A stretch of 35,783 nucleotides of DNA from Methylophaga sp. GTDB taxonomy: Bacteria > Pseudomonadota > Gammaproteobacteria > Nitrosococcales > Methylophagaceae. The notes under the pieces were generated by a model, which was not told the DNA's origin, ran no database searches, and was given only the letters and a program-made list of their open reading frames with translations. Below, piece after piece: positions 6,935 through 14,188 of this stretch; positions within the stretch are counted from its first letter, which is position 1; each line of letters begins with the position of its first letter. The translations under genes were made by a program, and so were the position numbers. The stretch lies in the NCBI GenBank assembly GCA_002733505.1, contig NVVW01000024.1:1-35783 (forward strand), written 5' to 3'.

Positions 6935-7332
6935 ACCCGTTATTAGTAAAACCAGCCCTAGATCTTGTCAGCAATGTATTCGACAGAATATTCCCCGACA
7001 AAGAACAAGCACAAAAAGCAAAACAAGCATTTATGGCAGAATCAGCCAAGCTAGAACAGGCAGAAACCAAAGAATTTCACGATTTTATCGTGGCGTATGA
7101 AGGGGATGGTGCAAATGTTCACCCTGTCTTACAAGTGTTACGCGGCAGTGTTCGACCTGTTTTAACCTATGGCCTTGTTATTCTTTACGGATATGGATTT
7201 ATCAATCCAACAGAGTTCACACCACAAAACATGCAAAGCCTATTCCAATTGAACCTAATTAGTTTGGGTTTTTGGTATGGTGAAAGAGCATTAAATAATT
7301 TAGGCCTTAACTTGGGAGCAAAAACAAAATGA
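6931..7332 (+). CDS. Holin-like membrane protein (133 aa)
   Basis: ATG at 6931 overlaps the endolysin stop (ATGA). Residues 1-60 are a charged helical region (KEQAQKAKQAFMAESAKLEQ); hydrophobic segments follow at about 65-92 (VLQVLRGSVRPVLTYGLVILYG) and 105-125. The layout resembles the three-segment holins of the gene-transfer-release type (PF11351-like). Position directly after the endolysin supports a lysis role. Confidence 0.6.
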   Translation: MNPLLVKPALDLVSNVFDRIFPDKEQAQKAKQAFMAESAKLEQAETKEFHDFIVAYEGDGANVHPVLQVLRGSVRPVLTYGLVILYGYGFINPTEFTPQNMQSLFQLNLISLGFWYGERALNNLGLNLGAKTK

Positions 7333-7466
7333 ACGCGCGTAAGAGATTGATGAGAATGCAAGCCAACAAACAGCAAAAAACCACAACAGGTGCAAAAACT
7401 CGTAATATGTTTGGTCATATGCACTTTTACGATGAAACATTGAGCAAATGGGTGAGGTTGAGCTAA
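7329..7466 (+). CDS. Small basic phage protein (45 aa)
   Basis: ATG overlaps the holin stop (ATGA at 7329). Strongly basic (NARKRLMRMQANKQQKTTT), no hydrophobic segment, ending SKWVRLS. The next gene starts one base after its stop. No family recognised; it may bind nucleic acid or be part of the lysis region. Tight coupling on both sides is the main evidence it is a gene. Confidence 0.45.
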   Translation: MNARKRLMRMQANKQQKTTTGAKTRNMFGHMHFYDETLSKWVRLS

Positions 7467-7646
7467 ATGGAACATTTATCAGAATTGATCGGGCTTGGAA
7501 TATTGGGCTTAGTGGGATGGTTTGCAAGCTCAGTACTTGCAAAAATGGATAAAATTCATTTTGACCTTAAAAACATGGCAATACAACACGGCGAACGACT
7601 TGCTAAATTAGAAGTTGTTAGCCATCCGCGATGTCGTAAGGAGTGA
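7467..7646 (+). CDS. Small membrane protein, holin/spanin-like (59 aa)
   Basis: ATG directly after the previous stop; TGA at 7644-7646. One membrane segment at about 5-22 (SELIGLGILGLVGWFASS) is followed by a helical charged tail (MDKIHFDLKNMAIQHGERLAKLE), a layout seen in single-pass holin accessory and Rz-type proteins. It is the last rightward phage gene I can support; it is followed by about 140 bp with no clear gene before the convergent leftward pair. Confidence 0.5.
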   Translation: MEHLSELIGLGILGLVGWFASSVLAKMDKIHFDLKNMAIQHGERLAKLEVVSHPRCRKE

Positions 7647-7787
7647 TAGTGCGCAAATATTGAAGTGGTACCAAGCGCTGCAGGAGCTTACCAGGGAAAA
7701 TAAAAAGACCAACTTTCAACAACTTAGAAAAATCGGTATTTTTTAGTGATGTCTAGCATGGTTTTTAGATATCGTGCAAGTTATTAT

Positions 7788-8261
7788 TTAACGCCCATAG
7801 TATTCAGAACCGTGTGGCTCATTCTTGCCAGCCATATATGCAACGCGACTTTCTAACCTTGATACGATACAGCTAATTGATTTAGTGTATGCCACCCGCT
7901 TATGGCGAGCCGGATAGCTGGAACCAGACAGGGTAATTAGAGATGGGAAAAGTTCCAGCTTACAATCATCTTTAATGAATTGAACCCATGACTCATGAGA
8001 CTTCTTAAGAGCCTTTGAATAGTGCTTAGCTGGTGATGCGGTTTTAAGATCTTCCTTTTCAAGACGGCCAAGAACATCCACATACAAAGATAACTCAGAT
8101 TTATACGAATCAATTAAGTCTTTTTGGCCTTGAATTAGCTTATCCTCCAACAACAGGCAATCATCATTACCAGAACAATAATCTTTATCAGGTAAAGGAA
8201 AGTCAGCGGCATTTGATGTTATAGCGAAAAAGAAAAGGGTAGAGACTATTATTTTTTTCAT
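7788..8261 (-). CDS. Exported LprI-like (DUF1311) protein, possible lysozyme inhibitor
   Basis: 157 aa with a clear signal peptide (MKKIIVSTLFFFAITSNA) and an AAGGA site. The pattern SHESWVQFIKDDCKLE plus flanking cysteines (C29 and C35 region, C100 region, a C-terminal SISCIVSRLESRV) resembles DUF1311/LprI proteins, in which W..F...DC is typical. LprI proteins inhibit lysozymes in the periplasm. In a prophage it could protect the host or delay lysis or superinfection; this role is inference. Convergent to the lysis genes, same strand as the regulator 68 bp upstream. Confidence 0.55.
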   Translation of the reverse strand: MKKIIVSTLFFFAITSNAADFPLPDKDYCSGNDDCLLLEDKLIQGQKDLIDSYKSELSLYVDVLGRLEKEDLKTASPAKHYSKALKKSHESWVQFIKDDCKLELFPSLITLSGSSYPARHKRVAYTKSISCIVSRLESRVAYMAGKNEPHGSEYYGR

Positions 8262-8328
8262 AAATTAATATTCCTTGATTAATGTTTTTAGTGTTAGATT
8301 TAATAATAAACCAGCCAAACTGAACGCA

Positions 8329-8754
8329 CTATGAACGTGCGAAAGTAGGGAACTTTATCACATTATCAGGAACGACTGGAGCGTTCATAGATAAAACCTC
8401 ACTTTTAAGCAGTTTAACCTGGCCCTTTAACGCTTTAATGGTACTTCTATGATCTGATAATTGCTGATACATGATCTTAATTGCTAGAATATCACCTGCA
8501 GTAAAGCGATCACCGTCAGATGTATAGATATATTCATCAACAAAACGCCAGCCTTTAAAGTCTAAACTCTTATGGCACGAAACAGCAGGGATGTAACCAG
8601 CAACACACCTGAGCAATTCATAAACAGCATAAGATGGTTTAGCCGTGCCTTTTATCCATCTGTTAATAGTTGATATATTAACCTGTAAATAAGTTGCACA
8701 AGAAGAGCGAGAAAGCCGAGCAGATTGTCGCAGATTTTCAAATAAACAAGACAT
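8329..8754 (-). CDS. HTH/DUF3653 phage regulator, XafT-family (Xer recombination activation factor-like)
   Basis: The ATG at 8754 has AAAGGTG 6 nt ahead; an in-frame ATG 18 nt upstream lacks one, so 141 aa is preferred. Residues about 10-48 form a helix-turn-helix (CATYLQVNISTINRWIKGTAKPS). Residues about 66-88 carry the DUF3653 signature (GWRFVDEYIYTSDGDRFTAGDILAI). DUF3653 proteins are encoded by filamentous and satellite phages that integrate at dif; one of them, XafT of TLCphi, activates XerD directly. The gene ends about 100 bp from the dif site here. It could instead be only a transcription repressor of the phage; both roles may combine. Confidence 0.7.
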   Translation of the reverse strand: MSCLFENLRQSARLSRSSCATYLQVNISTINRWIKGTAKPSYAVYELLRCVAGYIPAVSCHKSLDFKGWRFVDEYIYTSDGDRFTAGDILAIKIMYQQLSDHRSTIKALKGQVKLLKSEVLSMNAPVVPDNVIKFPTFARS

Positions 8755-8855
8755 AAAGACACCTTTAACCAAAAAAAGTGAATTATTTTATAAAAACTAC
8801 AAACAATAAAACATATAAAAATCAAAGACATACTTAGTATATTATCACTTACTGT

Positions 8856-8883
8856 ATTTAACATAATATACATTATGCGAACA
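8856..8883 (-). other. dif site (XerC/XerD recombination site), right prophage boundary
   Basis: On the minus strand the 28-bp site has a XerC arm TGTTCGCATAA, centre TGTATA and XerD arm TTATGTTAAAT. Against the E. coli dif as I remember it (GGTGCGCATAA, TGTATA, TTATGTTAAAT), 26 of 28 positions agree; the differences are bases 1 and 4 of the XerC arm, and the XerD arm is identical. It lies between the phage regulator and the first chromosomal gene. A second dif copy is expected left of the window if the phage integrated there. Confidence 0.92.
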
Positions 8884-9369
8884 CAATGGTTGCGTAAAAA
8901 GGACATCAAGATAAGTGTGAATTTAAATATAACAGTGGTTTACCATCCTGTCTTTCTGTTTTTCAGATATTGAAATGTGAAGCAACCTAGAGTTTATGAG
9001 TAATATAACTCGCATGATTTAAAATTATGGCACCACGAACTAGCAGTAAACTTTATTAAAACTGGTTTCATTTACAGTTTTTTCTCTCTTGTTGGATTTG
9101 AGGTAGCCAGTACATCCTGGCTGCCTCTTTTTTTATGTTATTTCATGGTATTTAACTAACTTTAAGTTTACTATTTAATAGATTGTTATTTATACTAATA
9201 GTGGATATATTAAGATGGTTACTTCTAGTAATTTATTTTCATTTATCTTGTTCTGAAAAAATAACAAAGCAATACATTTAGTCAATTAGGCGGCATAATT
9301 TGGTCAATGCTCCACGACATTATTCAAAAAATAGTATAATTGCACTTTCAGATTTAAGGTTTATTCAAT
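8884..9369. other. Intergenic region between dif and the DUF3010 gene
   Basis: 486 bp with no open frame I can support on either strand. It holds a strong rho-independent terminator at 9100-9134, and a TATAAT at 9335-9340 that could serve the DUF3010 gene (no clear -35). The stretch upstream of the terminator (about 8990-9099) has no gene, so a short untranslated RNA ending there is possible. I see no repeats like those farther right. Confidence 0.5.
9100..9134 (+). terminator. Rho-independent terminator
   Basis: Stem GAGGTAGCCAG (9100-9110) pairs with CTGGCTGCCTC (9117-9127) with one G-U pair, six-base loop, then seven T residues. No coding region on the plus strand precedes it in this window, so its transcript is unknown. 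Confidence 0.8.
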
Positions 9370-9795
9370 ATGAAAGTGTGTGCTGTCGATTTAAAGGCCA
9401 ATGATGCCATTATTTGCTTAATGTCATTAACAGATGGCTTGTATAACTTACATGAATGCCGTGTTAAGAAGTTAACCATCGTTAATGCGACAAGCACTGA
9501 GCAGCTAAGGAAGTTCCAATTTGATTTTGCTAAATTAATGGCGGATTATCAAATTGAACATATTGTGATCCGTGAAAGAATGACAAAAGGTAAATTTGCT
9601 GGAGGTGCGGTTAGTTTTAAATTAGAAGCAGCAATTCAACTTCTAGAACCTTTTGAGATATCACTGCTATCCCCTTCTAAAACAAAAGAAATAATTAAAA
9701 ATAGCCGGGTGAAAATGAGCTTTGATGAAACGGGGCTAAAGCAGTTCCAGGAACAGGCATTTATGACTGGTTTTGCATTTTTGGAGCAGAATTAG
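9370..9795 (+). CDS. DUF3010 family protein (141 aa)
   Basis: ATG at 9370 with TAAGG 11 nt ahead. The pattern MKVCAVDLKANDAIICLMSL, then IEHIVIRERMTKGKFAGGAV and KLEAAIQLLEPFEI, is that of DUF3010, a small family known from marine gammaproteobacteria; function is unknown. The VDLK...D layout recalls a ribonuclease-H-like fold (first strand with an acidic residue), which I state as a possibility only. It is the first gene outside the prophage and therefore likely a native dif-proximal gene. Confidence 0.75.
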   Translation: MKVCAVDLKANDAIICLMSLTDGLYNLHECRVKKLTIVNATSTEQLRKFQFDFAKLMADYQIEHIVIRERMTKGKFAGGAVSFKLEAAIQLLEPFEISLLSPSKTKEIIKNSRVKMSFDETGLKQFQEQAFMTGFAFLEQN

Positions 9796-9876
9796 CTTCA
9801 TATACCCGTACTTTAACTCCTCATTATTTCAGCATGAGCATGCAGGAGTGACGAGGATAAAATAGATCCTTTGAAT

Positions 9877-11154
9877 TTACCTATAATGTCGTAGATATAC
9901 GGTTTCAAAGCCCCTTTTGGCAAAATGCATTAAACGAGAAGGAGACCGCAGAGTTTGTTTTTCAGCCGTGCGTTTCACGTAAATACCATGAGAGAGCGTA
10001 TCAACTATGCACACTATTTCATGTTTGAAGGTTTCAAACTGGCTTTCACCCTCAAGTTCTTGTAAAAGGTTATTAGCGGCCGCGGTAGCTTGTAAGTCTG
10101 CTGAATGTGCTTGTTTTGCCTGCCATTTAGGGCCGGGGAAGTTACCTGAGTCCCCTGCTACATAAGTGGCTTTTAAGCCTTCAACTTGGCAGAATTTATT
10201 CGCTTTTATTAAGCCACCTTCGGACTGAACTAGTTCAGAATTATCAAGCCATGCAGGCCCTGTTCTACCTGGCATAAATAAAATCAGATCGGCGATAATT
10301 TCTCCGCCTTTTGTGATGACTTTATTTTTTTCAAATTTAACTATTTTATGACCTAGATGAGTTTCTATGCCCTTTTCTGCCATCAGTTCTAGCAGCGCCT
10401 TTGGCACTTTCTCGCCAAGCTTTTTACCAGGTGTTTTACTTGGAACAAAGAATACTAGCTTAAATTTATCTCTACGATCTTGGCGGCGTAACAGTGTATC
10501 TATGCCAAATAAAAATTCAAACATAGGCCCTCCACGCACTGCCGCTGGATCTTTTGGGTTGCCCGAAAAACCTACGGCAATCGTGCCACCTGTCATAGAT
10601 TCAAGTCTTTGTTTTATTTGTTCGGCTGCAGCGATGCCTTTACAAGGTGTAATTACATGTTCAAGCCCGGGCAGTTTGTTTATAAAACGTCCACCGGTGG
10701 CAATAATTAAACCGTCGTTGTTAAAGCTACCTTTATCCGTCACCACTGTCCGTCCACTATGGGTAACATTTTCTACTGACGCGGCAATAAAGTTGATATT
10801 TTCTTCGTCAAAAAAATCAGTTAAGTTTATTTCAAGATCGCTGGCTTCTCTTAAGCCTGAAGGGATCCAAATTAAACTGGGTAAGTAAACCATTTTGGCT
10901 TGAGGCGCTATTACTGTAATGTCAGCATCGGGAAAGTTTTTTCTCGTTTGTCTTACCGCGGTTAAAGCGGCAAAACCCGATCCTAAAATAGCTAAGTTTA
11001 GTTTGCCTATGGTGGTGTCTTTATTGTCAGAAGTAGCTGTTGTTTTGTTATTCGGTTCTGCTAACACCTTTGAGGATGTTAAAAGCCCTGTATTTACTGT
11101 TGCTACCGTGACACTCGTTGTTAATGTGCCTTTAAGGAAAGATCTACGTTTCAT
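9877..11154 (-). CDS. Tat-exported FAD-dependent oxidoreductase, sulfide:quinone-reductase-like
   Basis: 425 aa. The N-terminus MKRRSFLKGTLTTSVTVATV is a twin-arginine signal, so it is exported folded. A Rossmann FAD motif LAILGSGFAALTA (about 53-65) and a second nucleotide-binding region follow, with GDSGNFPGPKWQAKQAHSADLQ near the end, as in sulfide:quinone reductase and flavocytochrome c sulfide dehydrogenase flavoproteins. The region where SQR has its second redox cysteine (PMFEFLF context) reads NPKDPAAVRGGPMFEF with no cysteine. One cysteine remains near ITPCKG and another near HEIVCIVD. It may use another substrate. Stands alone, next to no cytochrome gene. Confidence 0.7.
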   Translation of the reverse strand: MKRRSFLKGTLTTSVTVATVNTGLLTSSKVLAEPNNKTTATSDNKDTTIGKLNLAILGSGFAALTAVRQTRKNFPDADITVIAPQAKMVYLPSLIWIPSGLREASDLEINLTDFFDEENINFIAASVENVTHSGRTVVTDKGSFNNDGLIIATGGRFINKLPGLEHVITPCKGIAAAEQIKQRLESMTGGTIAVGFSGNPKDPAAVRGGPMFEFLFGIDTLLRRQDRRDKFKLVFFVPSKTPGKKLGEKVPKALLELMAEKGIETHLGHKIVKFEKNKVITKGGEIIADLILFMPGRTGPAWLDNSELVQSEGGLIKANKFCQVEGLKATYVAGDSGNFPGPKWQAKQAHSADLQATAAANNLLQELEGESQFETFKHEIVCIVDTLSHGIYVKRTAEKQTLRSPSRLMHFAKRGFETVYLRHYR

Positions 11155-11365
11155 TAGGTTTTAAACTCCTTTTTAAAGATTAAGCTTTCATTTGGTTTTA
11201 AATTTAGCCCGAACAAAAATCTTCGTATTTTGGATATTACATTTTATCTATATTAGCATATTATTATTTACTGTGACCAAGTTAACCTTGAAAATGTTCC
11301 TTAGCGTGAAAAATAAAGTGTGACTATGATTACTTGACTGTTGGTTTGCTTCTGCAACAGCCTCT

Positions 11366-13264
11366 TCACTCTCTGTCTTTAAAGAACTGGGCTACATCTT
11401 TAATTTCTTGGGTAATAGGCATAGCAGGTAGGCTGCGTAAAAAGAGTTTGCCATAGGGTTTGGTTAAAAACCGTGGATCACAAAGCACTAAAACACCATA
11501 ATCTTTAGGATCTCGAATTAAGCGCCCAATACCCTGCTTTAACTGAATAACCGCTGCTGGAATTTGAATGCTGGAAAATGGGTTGCCGCCCCGCTCTCTT
11601 AGTGCGTCAATCCGTGCTTGTAATACTGGATCACTCGGCGAGGCAAAGGGGATCTTGTCTATTAAAACGCAAGATAAGGCTTGGCCACGCACATCGACAC
11701 CTTCCCAGAAACTGTTTGTTCCTAATAACACCGCATTGCCGTGAGATCGAAAATCATCTAACAGTTTTTCTTTTGATGCGGTGCCTTGCACCATTAATGG
11801 GTAGTCTATTTCAGCGAGTGCCTCGGCAACAATATTCAGTGCACGATAACTAGTGAATAATAAAAATGTTCGTCCTTGGCTATAATCAATGAGCTGTTTT
11901 GCCAAATCGATAATATGATCAGTATAGCTCTCATCTTTAGGTTCAACAGGAATATGGGGCATATATAATAGGCTTTGTTTTTCAAAATCAAATGGGCTGG
12001 GCCATATTTTAGTTTCAGCATGATGAATGCCTAGTTGCTGACTAAAATTATTAAACTTTCCGGCGACTGTTAATGTTGCTGAAGTGAAGATCCATGCGGT
12101 GGTTTTTTCATCCATCCACTGCTGAAAATACTGGCTAACTTCATGGGGTGTAGCGTGTAAAATTAAGCTACTAGCACGTATATCTGCCCATAAAATCATA
12201 TTATCATCGGGCTTTGTTTGGTCAAAGTATTGTAATAAGCTGATTAATTCATCACAACGGCTCAGGCATTGTTGTAAACCTTTACCCCGCTCTGCTGCTA
12301 CCTCGAGCTGTTCTAATAAGTCTGTTAAACCGTTGATAAGATCAGCTAGTTTTATTTTGACACCTAGCTTTTCAAGGATCGTAAGCCAAGGCGCACGCTG
12401 TTCATTATCGCCAAGGCTGTTACGAAAGCCATGTAATGTTGCTTCAACTTTGTCAGCATAATCTCGAATTAAGCCCATATCTTCAGCATCTTGTTCCATT
12501 TCACTGATGCTATCTCGGCATAATTCTTGGATTTGGTGGCTACTAATACGGCTGCCTAAAAATTGACTGGCTATTTCTGGAAGCTGATGCGCTTCATCTA
12601 TAATATAGGCATCAGCACTGGGTAATACTTCGCCATGTCCCGAGTATTTTAATGCCATATCTGACATTAATAAATGGTGATTAATCACTACAATATCAGC
12701 TTCTTGGGCTTTTTTTCTGGCTTCAACCACAAAGCATTTGCCGCGTTTTTGACATTCTTTATCTAAGCAAATATCGACATTGGAGTTTACTTTTGACCAC
12801 AATAGTGAATGTTCTTCTAGTAGACCACTCTCCGTTAAATCACCACTTTTTGTTTGCTCTGACCATTCGGCAAGTTTTTGAAGTATTTTAGTATGCTGTT
12901 TCAATTGTGGATTTGTTAATGCCAAGCCAAGGCGGTACTGACATAAATAATTGCTACGTCCTTTTAATAAGGCTGCTCGAAATGGTGTGGCGAGTGCTTT
13001 TCTGAGTGTAGGTAGATCTTTATTAAAAAGTTGATCTTGTAAGTTTTTTGTTCCAGTAGAAATAAATATTTTTTGACCAGATAATATTGCGGGCACCAAG
13101 TATGCGTACGTTTTTCCTGTTCCTGTACCTGCTTCTGCAATTAAGGTGGTGCTTTCAGCCAAAGCTGTTTCAATATTTGTTGCCATTTCAAGCTGTTGAT
13201 CGCGTGGCGCATAATCTTTAATATGCGTTGATAATAAACCGCCTTCACTAAATATTTTTTTCAT
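11366..13264 (-). CDS. yoaA: DinG-family ATP-dependent DNA helicase YoaA
   Basis: 632 aa, close to the 636 aa of E. coli YoaA. Walker A is AEAGTGTGKTYAY (K51, T52). Iron-sulfur cysteines are C108, C166, C171 and C177. The DEAH box is in IIDEAHQLPE. The C-terminal helicase domain has NSFWEGVDVRG and ends in GIGRLIRDPKDYG. XPD-like 5'-3' helicase of superfamily 2; E. coli YoaA pairs with the polymerase III chi subunit and helps repair of damaged replication forks. Last gene of a leftward operon, 3 bp after the GIDE gene. A second, damaged DinG-type gene lies at 30833-32922. Confidence 0.88.
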   Translation of the reverse strand: MKKIFSEGGLLSTHIKDYAPRDQQLEMATNIETALAESTTLIAEAGTGTGKTYAYLVPAILSGQKIFISTGTKNLQDQLFNKDLPTLRKALATPFRAALLKGRSNYLCQYRLGLALTNPQLKQHTKILQKLAEWSEQTKSGDLTESGLLEEHSLLWSKVNSNVDICLDKECQKRGKCFVVEARKKAQEADIVVINHHLLMSDMALKYSGHGEVLPSADAYIIDEAHQLPEIASQFLGSRISSHQIQELCRDSISEMEQDAEDMGLIRDYADKVEATLHGFRNSLGDNEQRAPWLTILEKLGVKIKLADLINGLTDLLEQLEVAAERGKGLQQCLSRCDELISLLQYFDQTKPDDNMILWADIRASSLILHATPHEVSQYFQQWMDEKTTAWIFTSATLTVAGKFNNFSQQLGIHHAETKIWPSPFDFEKQSLLYMPHIPVEPKDESYTDHIIDLAKQLIDYSQGRTFLLFTSYRALNIVAEALAEIDYPLMVQGTASKEKLLDDFRSHGNAVLLGTNSFWEGVDVRGQALSCVLIDKIPFASPSDPVLQARIDALRERGGNPFSSIQIPAAVIQLKQGIGRLIRDPKDYGVLVLCDPRFLTKPYGKLFLRSLPAMPITQEIKDVAQFFKDRE

Positions 13265-13267
13265 TAA

Positions 13268-14179
13268 TTAACTACTGATCCTGATACTGACTGCCCATGC
13301 CACAAAACTGCCAATAATAAAAAATGCCAATATATACCCCACTAAGTGTATTTTATAGCGCTTGATGAGTTGCTGTTCTGATAAGGTTGAAAGAATAAAT
13401 GCCTGGTCTTTATTATGGGTCATTTTAAGCAGGTTAAGCGGTTCTTGCAGTGCTTGCTGCCCATAATTACGGTGCACTTGTTTTTGTGCCGCTAAACGAA
13501 CTTGCCGCCATTCTTGTTCATTTAATTCACCATTATTATCTTTATCATATTTAAGCAACAATAAATTGGGTGATTTTTTCCATTGGCGGAGCAGTTCACT
13601 TATATGGTATTTGTACTTATGTGTTTCTGTACGGTCAACTGTTTTAAATAGGCCAATGGCATAGAGTGGCTCTGATTCGATGATAAGCTCTTCAGTATAA
13701 CGTCGCGATTGCATAAATTCATTTTTATACCAAATTCGTTTATCGGTGGTGACGACATCGGCATCATCAGGATCGATAATACAACGCCCTGTTTCATCTT
13801 CAATCAAAAATAACTCATCACTGCTTGCGGACTTTATTGTTTGCCATGATGTGGTGGTATTACCTTTGCTATCTCGGTGTGTTACTTCTTTTTCAATTTT
13901 ATACCGATACCAAACACAAGCACGCCCTGAAATAGGAGATACAATACTAGCCCCATCCATCAGCTTTGCTTTGCCATTTAACTCAACATAACCTTGGGCG
14001 GCGCTACGGATTTTAGAGGTGGGTGTGTTTTCAATTAGTCGAGTGATGTGATGCTTTTTCACCATAAGGTAAAAAGCATAGAGTCCAATCGTGCTAATTA
14101 AAACAGTGGCAACTAAAAATTCAGTGTTGCTGTATGTTGGAATATCGGCTGCAACAGCATCAAAAAACTCGCGAATCAT
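13268..14179 (-). CDS. GIDE-domain membrane protein with EF-hand (303 aa)
   Basis: Two membrane segments, at about 25-42 and at about 280-300. The middle portion (SPISGRACVWYRYKIEK... TTTSWQTIKSASS... FLIEDETGRCIIDP) is the GIDE/E3-ligase-like periplasmic domain often found beside LemA in bacteria. An EF-hand loop, DKDNNGELNEQEW, occurs at about 208-220 and should bind calcium. The bacterial domain is not a ubiquitin ligase; the family name comes from the mitochondrial protein. Neighbour LemA supports a linked membrane-associated role. Start ATG at 14179 is clear, 9 bp after the lemA stop. Confidence 0.7.
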   Translation of the reverse strand: MIREFFDAVAADIPTYSNTEFLVATVLISTIGLYAFYLMVKKHHITRLIENTPTSKIRSAAQGYVELNGKAKLMDGASIVSPISGRACVWYRYKIEKEVTHRDSKGNTTTSWQTIKSASSDELFLIEDETGRCIIDPDDADVVTTDKRIWYKNEFMQSRRYTEELIIESEPLYAIGLFKTVDRTETHKYKYHISELLRQWKKSPNLLLLKYDKDNNGELNEQEWRQVRLAAQKQVHRNYGQQALQEPLNLLKMTHNKDQAFILSTLSEQQLIKRYKIHLVGYILAFFIIGSFVAWAVSIRISS

Positions 14180-14188
14180 GCTGACTAT

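Larger units (their letters stand above)
1..8883 (+). mobile_element. Integrated tailless (PM2/corticovirus-type) prophage, left end outside the window
   Basis: Packaging ATPase, a PM2 P2-like double-jelly-roll capsid protein, at least seven tiny membrane proteins, spike-like proteins, endolysin and holin-like genes lie on one strand with start-stop overlaps. No terminase, portal, tail tube or tape-measure gene is present. Two leftward genes (LprI-like, DUF3653 regulator) and a dif site close the right end. The left end is beyond base 1, where an IS3-family element has entered the replication gene. No integrase is visible, so entry by host XerCD at dif is inferred from the dif site and the XafT-family gene. 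The extent is inferred from gene content; the right boundary at dif is the best supported point. Confidence 0.85.

Noticed and set aside
7640..7745. Short open frame after the last phage gene giving a peptide with WYQALQELTREN
   Set aside because: It has no ATG/GTG start that is well placed (only a TTG far from the AAGGAG) and I recognise no family, so I did not call a gene.
7647..7787. Terminator between the lysis genes and the leftward LprI-like gene
   Set aside because: I could find no hairpin followed by a T run there; transcripts from both sides may simply run into one another.
8652..8909. Leftward frame across the dif site and regulator start
   Set aside because: It is very rich in Ile, Leu, Phe and Cys, overlaps the regulator in another frame and crosses dif; no coding pattern.
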